Shown here piece by piece: positions 9,724 through 17,432 of a DNA stretch of 64,000 bases. The notes under the pieces are model-generated. The model was given only the letters and a program-made list of their open reading frames with translations. It was not told the DNA's origin and ran no database searches. The stretch is from JAICJC01 sp963757605 (lineage in GTDB: Bacteria > Actinomycetota > Thermoleophilia > Gaiellales > JAICJC01): positions 186,001 through 250,000 of the forward strand of contig CAVWSF010000003.1 of the NCBI GenBank assembly GCA_963757605.1. Reading direction: 5' to 3'. Within the stretch, counting starts at the first letter, position 1, and each line of letters starts with the position of its first letter. A program made the translations under genes and the position numbers.

Positions 9724-9759
9724 TCAGCCGGCGAACCCCCGCCGGCCGCCGTACCACAT
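9724..9759 (-). CDS. Possible 11-residue leader peptide with strong RBS
   Basis: A 12-codon frame reading MWYGGRRGFAG then TGA, preceded by GGAGGTG with ideal spacing (the complement of cacctcc near 9767-9773). It lies about 95 nt upstream of the GTG of the SHOCT membrane protein on the same strand. The Shine-Dalgarno is the strongest in this intergenic region and has no other start to serve. It could be a leader peptide, or the truncated start of a longer small protein. Translation is inferred only from the RBS. Confidence 0.35.
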   Translation of the reverse strand: MWYGGRRGFAG

Positions 9760-9964
9760 CTGACGCACCTCCAATCCGTGTGGTCGTTGCACCAGGGAGC
9801 CAAGCGCGCTCCGGCTGTGACGGCGTCCTCCGAACGGGATGATCCGGCCGTCCCGTCCGTCGATCGCCCAATCGGGATGAGGGTCACGGTGCCTGCCGCA
9901 GGTAGGAGTCACGCCGCACACAACCCGTCGCGGCGCCGCGCGCCGCCGGACGAAAGGGGACGAG

Positions 9965-10330
9965 ATGGTGGTCTTGAGCCTTGGAGAGTTCCTGTGGTCG
10001 CTCCTCGTGATCTTCTTCATGGTCGTCTACTTCATGATGCTGTTCCACGTGATCGTCGACGTCTTCCGGCGGCAGGATGCGTCGGGCGGGAAGAAGGCCG
10101 CGTGGCTCATCTTCCTGCTGCTCGCGCCGGCGCTCGGGCTGATCTCCTACCTCATCACCAACTCGCAGGGAATCGCGGAGCGCACGCCGGGCTACTCGGC
10201 TGCCGCGGCTGGCTACGGCGGGGCCGCTGACCCGGCCGCGCAGATCAGCCAGGCGAAGTCGCTGCTCGATAGCGGCGCGATCTCGCAGGACGAGTACAAC
10301 CAGCTCAAGGCCCGGGCGCTGCACGCGTGA
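9965..10330 (+). CDS. PLDc_N/SHOCT small membrane protein
   Basis: 121 residues. The ATG is preceded by AAAGGGGA. Two TM helices (LGEFLWSLLVIFFMVVYFMMLFHVIVDVF and AAWLIFLLLAPALGLISYLI) match the PLDase_N-like short membrane module. A Gly/Ala/Tyr-rich linker leads to a C-terminal SHOCT helix pair (ISQAKSLLDSGAISQDEYNQLKARAL). It is divergent from the other SHOCT gene (start 9629) across a ~335-bp intergenic region, so the two may share regulation. Proteins of this build are common in Actinobacteria and have no established function. Confidence 0.88.
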   Translation: MVVLSLGEFLWSLLVIFFMVVYFMMLFHVIVDVFRRQDASGGKKAAWLIFLLLAPALGLISYLITNSQGIAERTPGYSAAAAGYGGAADPAAQISQAKSLLDSGAISQDEYNQLKARALHA

Positions 10331-10428
10331 GCGGAGGGCTCATCATCCCCTTCGGGCGATGCACCTGGAGCGGCTGGATCGCCATGCTCCGACCCGCCGG
10401 AAGACCCTGAGAGAAAGGGAGTGGGACG

Positions 10429-10969
10429 ATGGCAATAGGACCGGTACAGCTGCATTGTGCTCGGCTTCGCACATCCGCAGTTCGAGGGGGAGATCCTCGA
10501 TGAGCTCCAGCGGCTGCGAGAGGCCGACACGATTCGCGTGATCGACGCGCTTGCGGTCTACAAGGATGCGCAGGGCGAGGTCGCGATCCTCGAGATGAGC
10601 AACCTGACGAAGGACGAGGAGATCGAGCTCGGCGCCAAGATCGGTGCGCTCGTCGGCATCGGCGCGTTCGGAGACGACGAGGCCAACGTCGAGAAGGTGG
10701 CGCTGGCGGGGGCCGAGACCGCGGCCCAGGAGGGCGTCGGGATCTTCTCCGCCGAGGAGGCGTGGGAGGTCGTGGGTGACATCCCCAACGACACGGCGGC
10801 GATCCTGCTCATGATCGAGCATCACTGGGCCGTTCCGCTCCGCGACGCGGTGGCCCGGGCGAACGGGTTCAGGATCGCCGACGGCTTCGTCAGCCCGTAC
10901 GACCTCGTCGCGATCGGGCTCATGACGGCCGAGGAGGCCAAGCTGAACGCGGCGGTGGAGTCGGGCTAG
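10429..10969 (+). CDS. DUF6325 family protein, single frameshift after codon ~9
   Basis: The family start MAIGPVQL is encoded from ATG 10429, which follows an RBS (GGGAGTGGGACG). One extra base near 10453 moves the reading into the frame that carries the rest: VLGFAHPQFEGEILDELQRL, DALAVYKDAQGEVAILEMS, ILLMIEHHWAVPLRDAVARA, IGLMTAEEAKLNAAVESG. Without that base the product is ~180 residues, normal for DUF6325. Alternatively translation starts at GTG 10457. These small acidic proteins often neighbour SHOCT and DUF1269 genes, as here, and are presumed to be membrane- or stress-related. The function is unknown. Confidence 0.82.
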
Positions 10970-11037
10970 ACGACCGCACGCAGGATCGCCCGCCGCCGCT
11001 GAGCGCTCACCGCCTGCGCTGAGCATTGCGGGCACTG

Positions 11038-11073
11038 GGAGGGCCGACCGGTCGGCACACCGGCCGGCCCTCC
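11038..11073 (+). terminator. Terminator-like hairpin after the DUF6325 gene
   Basis: GGAGGGCCG at 11038-11046 pairs with CGGCCCTCC at 11065-11073, with an inner CCGG/CCGG pair, one mismatch and a small loop. There is no U tract, as is usual in high-GC actinobacteria. It sits 69 nt after the stop and before the next gene, so it probably ends or attenuates the transcript. Confidence 0.55.
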
Positions 11074-11204
11074 GGTTCCGCGGACCATCCCGATTGGACG
11101 ATGCCGGCGCCGCGGCCGTCGCGGACACTGGAGGTCGATCGACGCCCGGCCCTGGGGGCCAGCGCTGTGACACGTCAGGAATCGCACGAGAGGAGGAACG
11201 GCAA

Positions 11205-11708
11205 TTGTCCGATCTAATCGCGATCGGGTACGACGATGAGACGACCGCGATCGAGGCGATGAACGAGGCCGAGCACCTTGCTCAGGAGCTCATCATCCAG
11301 CCCGATGCAATCGCGGCGATCATCCGCAACAAGGACGGCAAGTACAAGGTCATGACGAACCACCACATGGTGGGCGCAGGGGCGACCTGGGGCATGTTCT
11401 GGGGCATGCTCTTCGGGCTCCTGTTCTTCGTCCCGGTGCTCGGGATGGCCGTCGGAGCCGGCTTCGGAGCGCTCTTCGCGAAGCTCGAGAAGTCAGGCCT
11501 CGACAAGCAGTTCCAGCAGCAGGTTCGGGACATGCTGAAGCCCGGCAACTCGGCGCTCTTCCTCGTCGTCGAGAAGGTGACGCCGGACAAGGCCGTCGAG
11601 GGGCTGAGCCGTTTCGGCGGCACCGTGCTCAAGTCCTCGCTCTCGAAGGAGACCGAGGCTGAGCTGCAGGATGCCCTGCACGGCACGCCGGACACCGTTA
11701 CCGCCTAG
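11205..11708 (+). CDS. DUF1269 family membrane protein
   Basis: 167 residues from TTG 11205, chosen because AGAGGAGGAACGG lies directly upstream; the in-frame sequence before it (from 11094) is not protein-like. The N-terminus SDLIAIGYDDETTAIEAMNEA is the standard DUF1269 opening, followed by LAQELIIQPDAIAAIIRNKDGKY, a hydrophobic Gly-rich hairpin (WGMFWGMLFGLLFFVPVLGMAVGAGFGALFAKL) and an acidic C-terminal domain (ALFLVVEKVTPDKAVE, LSKETEAELQDAL). The family is widespread, membrane-associated and uncharacterised. It ends at a strong hairpin shared with the convergent PAP2 gene. Confidence 0.9.
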   Translation: MSDLIAIGYDDETTAIEAMNEAEHLAQELIIQPDAIAAIIRNKDGKYKVMTNHHMVGAGATWGMFWGMLFGLLFFVPVLGMAVGAGFGALFAKLEKSGLDKQFQQQVRDMLKPGNSALFLVVEKVTPDKAVEGLSRFGGTVLKSSLSKETEAELQDALHGTPDTVTA

Positions 11709-11719
11709 AGGACGACCGC

Positions 11720-11756
11720 GGCCGCCGGCCCCCGGTTCCACCCGGGGCCGGCGGCC
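11720..11756. terminator. Bidirectional terminator-like hairpin between convergent genes
   Basis: A perfect 13-bp GC stem: 11720-11732 (GGCCGCCGGCCCC) pairs with 11744-11756, with an 11-nt loop. It sits between the stop of the DUF1269 gene (11708) and the stop of the convergent PAP2 gene (11772), the expected place for a shared factor-independent terminator. The U tract is absent. Confidence 0.65.
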
Positions 11757-11771
11757 TCGTTCTGTGCGCGC

Positions 11772-12302
11772 TCACGATCGGCGCCGAGCGCGGGTGACGA
11801 AGCTCGCCGCAGCGCCCCCGATCAGCGAGCCGGCGATCGTGTCGGCCGGGTAGTGGGCGCCGCCGTGGACGCGGGAGTACGCCACCGCCGCCGCCAGCAC
11901 GCGCAGCGGCAGGCCGAGCGCCGGGATCTCCCCGCCCACCGCCGTGGCGAATGCGAACGCCGACGCCGAGTGGCCTGACGGGAACGACGCCGACCCGGGC
12001 ATGCGGACGCTCCGGCCGGGGGTCGCAAGGACCTGGGCGTTGTCGGGCCGGCGCCGGCGGTGGAGCGGCTTCAGCCCCACGTTCACGACCGCCGACGTCA
12101 GCGCGACCGACGCCAGCCCGCTCGCGGCCGCTCGACGCCCTTTCGGCCCGGTGGCCGACAGGCCCGCCGCGATGACCATCCAGAGGACCGAGCGATCGGC
12201 GATCCGTGACGTTCGCCGCAGCGTCGCGTCGAGCGCCGGCGTGGGCGTCGCCGCGACGGCGCGATAGACCGCCGCGTCGATCCGCTCCAGCTCGTCCAGC
12301 AC
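11772..12302 (-). CDS. PAP2-family membrane phosphatase
   Basis: 176 residues with the three PAP2 signatures in order: KPLHRRRRPD (motif 1), SASFPSGHSASA (motif 2, with the catalytic-acid His) and SRVHGGAHYPADT (motif 3, with the nucleophile His). Hydrophobic helices surround them (LWMVIAAGLSATG, LASVALTSAVVNVGL, LRVLAAAVAYS, AGSLIGGAAASFV). The family dephosphorylates lipid phosphates (phosphatidate, undecaprenyl pyrophosphate) at the membrane. It is short but complete. It is the last gene of a three-gene minus-strand run (histidine kinase, small membrane protein, PAP2). Confidence 0.92.
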   Translation of the reverse strand: MLDELERIDAAVYRAVAATPTPALDATLRRTSRIADRSVLWMVIAAGLSATGPKGRRAAASGLASVALTSAVVNVGLKPLHRRRRPDNAQVLATPGRSVRMPGSASFPSGHSASAFAFATAVGGEIPALGLPLRVLAAAVAYSRVHGGAHYPADTIAGSLIGGAAASFVTRARRRS

Positions 12303-12327
12303 GTCTCGCCCGGGCAGCCGCCGGCGG

Positions 12328-12570
12328 CTACGACCAGCGCTTGCGGGACCGGCGGTCCATCATCCACTGGACCGCCGCGCTCGCTCCGACGAGCGCGATC
12401 GCCGCGCCGATGAACCCCCAGGCGTACCAGGCCGCCCCGAACAGGAAGACGATCAGGAAGAACCCGAGGACCGCCACGATGACCCCGCCGACGAGCATGA
12501 GGTAGAACTTCGCGCCGAGGCCTTCCTCAGCCAGACTCGGGCCCGCACCAGGTGCGTCATGCTTGCTCAT
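12328..12570 (-). CDS. 80-residue two-span membrane protein
   Basis: Starts MSKHDAPGAGPSLAEEGLG; upstream in-frame starts run through non-protein-like sequence. Two adjacent TM helices (LMLVGGVIVAVLGFFLIVFLFG and WYAWGFIGAAIALVGASAAV) and a basic tail (DRRSRKRW) place the C-terminus in the cytoplasm. No family is recognised. It is co-oriented between the histidine kinase and PAP2 genes, with short gaps. Confidence 0.75.
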   Translation of the reverse strand: MSKHDAPGAGPSLAEEGLGAKFYLMLVGGVIVAVLGFFLIVFLFGAAWYAWGFIGAAIALVGASAAVQWMMDRRSRKRWS

Positions 12571-12652
12571 GCCCGCGATCATGCCCGCCGGGGCCGGCCG
12601 GCGCATCGTCCCGATGGCACGAACCCGTCCGCGGCCGTCGGCGATCGCGGCG

Positions 12653-14188
12653 TTACGGCTTGGCCAGCGGGATCGTCGCGCTGATCCGCGTGCCGACTCC
12701 GACCGGGCTCTCGACCCTGAGCACGCCGCCGAGGCTCTCGACGCGGTCGCGCATGCCCTGGATCCCGCTGCCGTCGACATCGGCGCCGCCCCGGCCGTCG
12801 TCTGCGACGCCGATCCGCAGCGCGCTGGCCGAGACCGCCCCCGTGATCGCGATCGACTGGGCGCCGGCGTGCTTCTGCGCGTTCGTCGCCGCCTCGGCGA
12901 TGACGAAGTAGGCGGCGGTCTCGATCCGTTCGTCCATGCGGTCGTCGGAGACGTCGACCGAGACCACGGGAATCGTGGTGCGAAGCGCGGCGCTGCGGAC
13001 GGCCGCTCCCAGCCCCAGATCGGTCAGCACGGCCGGATGGAGCCCCCGGGCGAGGTCACGCAGCTCCTGGATCGCGATCTCCACCTCGGCCTCGGCGTGC
13101 CGGAGCGCGTCGGCGCCGGAGCGCTGCGAGCGGCGGGAGACGCCGGCGGCATCGTGCAGCCTCACCGCGAGCCAGGTCAGCCGTTGCTGGGCGCCGTCGT
13201 GCAGGTCCCGCTCGAGGCGCTTGCGCTCCTGCCGCGTCGCCTCCAGGATCCGGGCCCGGCTCTGGGCGAGCTCACCCACGTAGCGCCCGCGCTCCGCCAC
13301 GGCGGCCGCCAGGAGCAGCGTCGAGACTGCCGACACGGCGACGAACAGCTGGAGCGCGTGGACGCTGTGCGAGATCGAGTGAAAGGCGAAGGCGCCGTCG
13401 TGGTGCGTCGTCGTGATGATGGTCACGCCGGCCGAGATGCAGATCGCGAGCGTCGCCCCGCGCGGGCCGAACCGAAGGGCGGCCCAGATGAGGGACGGGA
13501 ACACCATGTAGACGAGCGGCCGGTGGCTGCGCGACGGGATCTCCGTGAGCGTCGCCACGGCGACGATCATCGCGCCCGCTTCGAGCACGCGTGGCGCAGG
13601 CCACGAGATGGAGCGGACGGGACGCCACCACGCCATGGCGAGTGGAACGATGAGGAGCGCGCCGCACGCGTCCCCCAACCACCACGTGCTCCAGACGGTG
13701 GGCAGGTCGGAGGTGGTCAGGACACCGCCCAGCCACAGGGAGAGCGTGCCGATGCTTGCGCTCACCGCCACGCCCGTGGAGATGCCGACGAGCAGAAAGC
13801 AGACGCCCGTGACGCTGTCGAGCGGCGAGCCGCGCCGCACGAAGCGCCAGATCAGGAGCGTGGCAACGGCGACCTCGAGGACGTTGCCAACGGACTGGCC
13901 GATCGCCGACCACAGCGGCAGCGCTGAGTAGTCGTTGGCGAGGAGATCGCCGATGACGACGCCCGGCAGGAGCCACAGCCCGCCGAAGTACGCGAAGGCG
14001 ATGCCGACGCCGACGGGAAGCCAGACGACCGCGGCAACCGGGCCGGCGAACTCGAGGCTGTAGCTCAGCTGCGCCGCACCGTTGTACGCAAGCGCCACCG
14101 CCGCGAGGGCGAGCACATACCTCGTCCGTCCGAGCCGGATGGCCGGCGCGGCCCACCCGTGCCCGTAGGTGACCTCCGTCACGCTCAT
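12653..14188 (-). CDS. NarL-type sensor histidine kinase with MASE1-like membrane sensor
   Basis: 511 residues. Residues ~25-300 form about eight TM helices resembling a MASE1 sensor (YVLALAAVALAYNGAAQLSY, VVWLPVGVGIAFAYFGGLWLLPGVVIGDLL, WWLGDACGALLIVPLAMAW). A coiled segment leads to the HisKA_3 H-box RKRLERDLHDGAQQRL, with the phospho-His near residue 330. The HATPase domain follows (ATNAQKHAGA, VADDGRGGADVDGSGIQGMRDRV). It would autophosphorylate and pass phosphate to a NarL-type regulator. The nearest is 16423-17097, on the same strand on the far side of ppk1. The signal is unknown; MASE1 domains usually sense through the membrane. Confidence 0.93.
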   Translation of the reverse strand: MSVTEVTYGHGWAAPAIRLGRTRYVLALAAVALAYNGAAQLSYSLEFAGPVAAVVWLPVGVGIAFAYFGGLWLLPGVVIGDLLANDYSALPLWSAIGQSVGNVLEVAVATLLIWRFVRRGSPLDSVTGVCFLLVGISTGVAVSASIGTLSLWLGGVLTTSDLPTVWSTWWLGDACGALLIVPLAMAWWRPVRSISWPAPRVLEAGAMIVAVATLTEIPSRSHRPLVYMVFPSLIWAALRFGPRGATLAICISAGVTIITTTHHDGAFAFHSISHSVHALQLFVAVSAVSTLLLAAAVAERGRYVGELAQSRARILEATRQERKRLERDLHDGAQQRLTWLAVRLHDAAGVSRRSQRSGADALRHAEAEVEIAIQELRDLARGLHPAVLTDLGLGAAVRSAALRTTIPVVSVDVSDDRMDERIETAAYFVIAEAATNAQKHAGAQSIAITGAVSASALRIGVADDGRGGADVDGSGIQGMRDRVESLGGVLRVESPVGVGTRISATIPLAKP

Positions 14189-14298
14189 CCGGCGATCTTA
14201 CTCCTGCATGTGGCGCAATTCATCCCGCCTGCACGACACCGCGTCGCCGGCCGCCCCGTACGGTGCAGAGCCCGCGCCCCTCCGACGTGGAGCCGAAC

Positions 14299-16695
14299 AT
14301 GCCCAACGACGCCCGAAAGTCCGTGTCCGCCGAGCCCGAGCACCAGGCGTCCCGCTCCCCGGCGGCGCGCCGTTCACGCACGCCGAGAGGTGCGGTCATG
14401 AACCGGGAGACGTCGTGGGTCGACTTCGACCAGCGGGTGCTGGAGCTCGCGTCGACGCCGCGGCTGCCGCTCCTCCAGCGCGTCAAGCTGTGCGGGATCG
14501 TCTCGTCCAACCTCGACGAGTTCTTCGCCGTTCGCGTGGCCCGCCTTCTCAGGAAACGGGACGAGCGAGATCCGGCCGCCAAGAGCAGCGAGGCCGCCGT
14601 CCGGACGCTGGCGGCGCTCCGAAAGCGGGTCGTGCGGCTGCAGGCCGGCCAGGACAACCTGTGGCACGAGTCGCTGCTGCCGGAGCTCGGCCGGCTCGGG
14701 ATCGAGGTCCGCGGCCCAGCCGGCGGCGGCGCGCTCATGCTCGACGGCCCGGCGTGCAGGCGCGTGCTCGGCACGCTCGAACCGGTCGAGATCGAGGCCG
14801 GCGCGTCGTTTCCCCGGCTTCAGGCGCTGACGGTGGCGATCCTCGCCGAGACCCGCTCCCCCGGCTCCGGCCGCCGGCGGACGTTCGTCGTCCCGATGCC
14901 CGCCGCGCTGCCCCGGTTCGTCCCGCTCGACGTCGGCGGCGGCCGGGTCATGGTCGGGGTCGAGGACCTCGTGGCACACCGGCTCCGGGCCGTGCTCGGC
15001 GCCACGCCGAGCCGCCATGCGGTCTTCCGCATGACGCGAGACGCCGTTGTGCCCTCAAACCTCGACGCGGGCCCGCCCGAGGCCGAGTCGGAGCTTCGCG
15101 ACCTGCGTGAATGGCGAAACGACGTCGTGCGGCTCGAGGTGTCCGCGTACTCGGACGGGCCGCTCGCCCTGGGGCTCGCCGAGCGGCTGGGACTGGGCGA
15201 GGACCAGGTGTACTGGAGCTCGGCCCCGCTCGGCCTCGCGGCCCTGCGGAAGACGTCGATGCTCATCGGCGACGAGGAGCGGAGCACCCCCCGGTTCGAG
15301 CCGGCGCCGGCGCCGCCGCGCAACGTCTTTGCGCGCCTCGCGACGCAGGACGTCCTCGCCCACCATCCCTACGAGTCGTTCGAGGAAAGCGTCGACGCGT
15401 TCACCGCCGCAGCCAGCGACCCGGACGTGACCGCGCTCCAGGCCACCGTCTACCGAACCGGCAACCCGTCGGGAACGCTGGCGAAGCTCATGGACGCCGC
15501 AACCGCCGGCCGGCGCTCGGTATGCGTCATGGAGCTGCGCGCCCGGTTCGACGAGGCCCCCAACATCTCGTGGACGCGGACGCTGCGCGCGGCCGGCGTC
15601 GAGGTGCTGCACGGGCCGTATGACCTGAAGGTGCACGCCAAGCTGGCGTTGATCGAACGGCAGGAGGGCGCCGGGATCAGGCGGTACGTCCACATCGGCA
15701 CGGGCAACTATCACGCGTCGAACGCCTCGGTCTACGAGGATCTGAGCCTCTTCACGGCCGACCCGGCGATCGCCGCCGACGCCCAGGCGCTCTTCGACGT
15801 CCTCGCGGGCCGCGGCGGCCGAACGCCTCGGTTCGAGAAGCTCGTGGTCGGGCCGTGGTACCTCAAGCAGTGGATCCTGAGCGAGATCGCCGCGGTCGCG
15901 CGCGGCGCGCGGGCCGGCCACCCGAGCCGGATCCGCATCAAGGCGAACGCGGTGGCCGACCCCGATGTCATCTCGGCGCTCTATGCCGCCTCGGCCGACG
16001 GCGTCGAGATCGACGTCGTGGTGCGCGGCATCTGCACGCTGCGCCCCGGCGTCCCTGGCCTGAGCGACCATCTGCGGGTGCGAAGCGTGCTCGGGCCCTT
16101 CCTCGAGCACAGCCGGATCCTGTCGTTCGAGACGGCCGGCCATGAGCGGCTCGTGATCGGCAGCGCCGATCTTCTGACGCGCAACCTCGAGCGGCGGGTC
16201 GAGGTGCTGGCCCCAGTGGAGAACGCGGCCCCGAAGTCGCGCGTGCGCGGCATCCTCGAGGCGCTGCTCGCCGACACCGCCTACGCCTGGGAGCTCGCCG
16301 CCGACGGCGGCTGGAAACGCGTCCAGCCCACCCCGGGCTCGGCCGTCGTCTCGGCACACGAGCTGCTGCTCATGCGCGCGAAGGCGGGCGCTCGAGGCCC
16401 GTGGGAGGCACCGCCCGGCCCCTCAGGGGTCGTCGGTGTGCCCGGACTCCGCCCGGAGGAAGGCGAGCGTCGCCATGACGCGCCGGTTCACGTCTCCGGC
16501 ATCGGTGAGCCTGAGCTTGGCGAAGATCGAATTGACGTGTCGCTCGACGCCCCGCTTGGAGATCTGCGTTGCCGCCGCGATCGCGGCGTTGCTGCGGCCC
16601 TCGGCGATGAGGCCGAGGATCTCGAGCTCGCGCGGCGTCAGCACGTCGAGCTGATCGTCCGACCGGGGAGCCAGGAGCGTCGCGACGACCCGTGA
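14299..16695 (+). CDS. ppk1: Polyphosphate kinase 1
   Basis: PPK1 reversibly polymerises the ATP gamma-phosphate into polyphosphate. The N-domain opens with NRETSWVDFDQRVLELA, then SNLDEFFAVRVA. The catalytic region has YRTGNPSGTL, the autophosphorylated His in DLKVHAKLALI (about residue 446 from this start), the second catalytic His in FLEHSRILSF (about 604), and HIGTGNYH. The PPK-like part ends near ELLLMRAKA (~16385). The frame then runs ~280 nt further, overlapping the convergent response regulator, with a tail that looks like an antisense translation. ATG 14299 has a weak RBS; ATG 14398, immediately before NRETSW, is an equally good start. The gene is divergent from the histidine kinase. 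Confidence 0.95.
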   Translation: MPNDARKSVSAEPEHQASRSPAARRSRTPRGAVMNRETSWVDFDQRVLELASTPRLPLLQRVKLCGIVSSNLDEFFAVRVARLLRKRDERDPAAKSSEAAVRTLAALRKRVVRLQAGQDNLWHESLLPELGRLGIEVRGPAGGGALMLDGPACRRVLGTLEPVEIEAGASFPRLQALTVAILAETRSPGSGRRRTFVVPMPAALPRFVPLDVGGGRVMVGVEDLVAHRLRAVLGATPSRHAVFRMTRDAVVPSNLDAGPPEAESELRDLREWRNDVVRLEVSAYSDGPLALGLAERLGLGEDQVYWSSAPLGLAALRKTSMLIGDEERSTPRFEPAPAPPRNVFARLATQDVLAHHPYESFEESVDAFTAAASDPDVTALQATVYRTGNPSGTLAKLMDAATAGRRSVCVMELRARFDEAPNISWTRTLRAAGVEVLHGPYDLKVHAKLALIERQEGAGIRRYVHIGTGNYHASNASVYEDLSLFTADPAIAADAQALFDVLAGRGGRTPRFEKLVVGPWYLKQWILSEIAAVARGARAGHPSRIRIKANAVADPDVISALYAASADGVEIDVVVRGICTLRPGVPGLSDHLRVRSVLGPFLEHSRILSFETAGHERLVIGSADLLTRNLERRVEVLAPVENAAPKSRVRGILEALLADTAYAWELAADGGWKRVQPTPGSAVVSAHELLLMRAKAGARGPWEAPPGPSGVVGVPGLRPEEGERRHDAPVHVSGIGEPELGEDRIDVSLDAPLGDLRCRRDRGVAAALGDEAEDLELARRQHVELIVRPGSQERRDDP

Positions 16696-17097
16696 GTCGA
16701 CGTAGGCGGTGCCCGCGGCGACCTCCCGGATCGCGCGGGTTAGCTCGTCGCCGCGGCGCAGGCTGTCCTTGACGACGTAGCCGCGGCCCTCGGTTCCGCC
16801 CTTGAAGAGCTCCATGGCGTATGCCGAGTCGGCCACCTGGCTGAGCACGAGCACGGCGACGTCCGGATGCGACTCACGAAGCTCGGCCGCGACCTGGATG
16901 CCCTCATCCGTCCCGGTCGGGGGCATGCGGACATCCGTCACCACGACATCGGGCTTGAGCTCCGCCACCGCCCGCCGGAGCGACTCCAGGTCCTCGCACT
17001 CGTCCACGACCTCGATGTCGTCCTCGTCTTCGAGGATCCGCGCGATGCCCTCGCGCGCCAGATAGCTGTCGTCCGCGACCAGCACGCGGATGGTCAC
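16423..17097 (-). CDS. NarL-type response regulator
   Basis: 224 residues from GTG 17097, preceded by GGGAG; the longer in-frame extension upstream is not protein-like. The receiver domain has DD at 9-10, the phospho-Asp near residue 55 in VVVTDVRMPPTG, and GYVVKDSL. The LuxR HTH follows: LDVLTPRELEILGLIAEGRSNAAIAAATQISKRGVERHVNSIFAKL. Such proteins activate transcription after phosphorylation, probably by the MASE1-type kinase encoded beyond ppk1. Its 3' half is overlapped on the other strand by the C-terminal extension of the ppk1 frame. Its 5' side faces a 335-bp divergent intergenic region. Confidence 0.93.
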   Translation of the reverse strand: MTIRVLVADDSYLAREGIARILEDEDDIEVVDECEDLESLRRAVAELKPDVVVTDVRMPPTGTDEGIQVAAELRESHPDVAVLVLSQVADSAYAMELFKGGTEGRGYVVKDSLRRGDELTRAIREVAAGTAYVDSRVVATLLAPRSDDQLDVLTPRELEILGLIAEGRSNAAIAAATQISKRGVERHVNSIFAKLRLTDAGDVNRRVMATLAFLRAESGHTDDP

Positions 17098-17311
17098 GGG
17101 CGTTTCTCCCGCCGCCTGTCCAACGACCGGTTGGGGGCGTGACCGATGTGCCCGTTCATCCAGGCGTGTCGCACGAGACTCCCTCTGCCCTCGACGGAGC
17201 ACACCATACACCGCCGCCGTGGCGGCGATCGGTGGTGTTAACCGCCATTGAGGATGGATGCCACCCGGTGCGCGTACCCGTACGACAACTGACGACTCTC
17301 GCGACGCGGGT

Positions 17312-17329
17312 ATCCGCGAATTCGCGGAT
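17312..17329. promoter_or_regulatory. Perfect 18-bp palindrome in divergent intergenic region
   Basis: ATCCGCGAATTCGCGGAT is a perfect inverted repeat in the 335-bp region (17098-17432) between the response regulator and the large LuxR regulator, about 104 nt upstream of the latter's start. Nothing else in the interval reads as coding. A dimeric transcription-factor operator, possibly for autoregulation, is the natural interpretation, but chance in GC-rich DNA is not excluded. Confidence 0.45.
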
Positions 17330-17432
17330 GCCGGGAACGGCGGGCGTGTGCCAGAGTCACTCCGCGTGGACCGTCGTGACGCTGGCCGGGAACAGGGACC
17401 CGGACCGGGAGCGACCCACATCGGAGGGTGAC

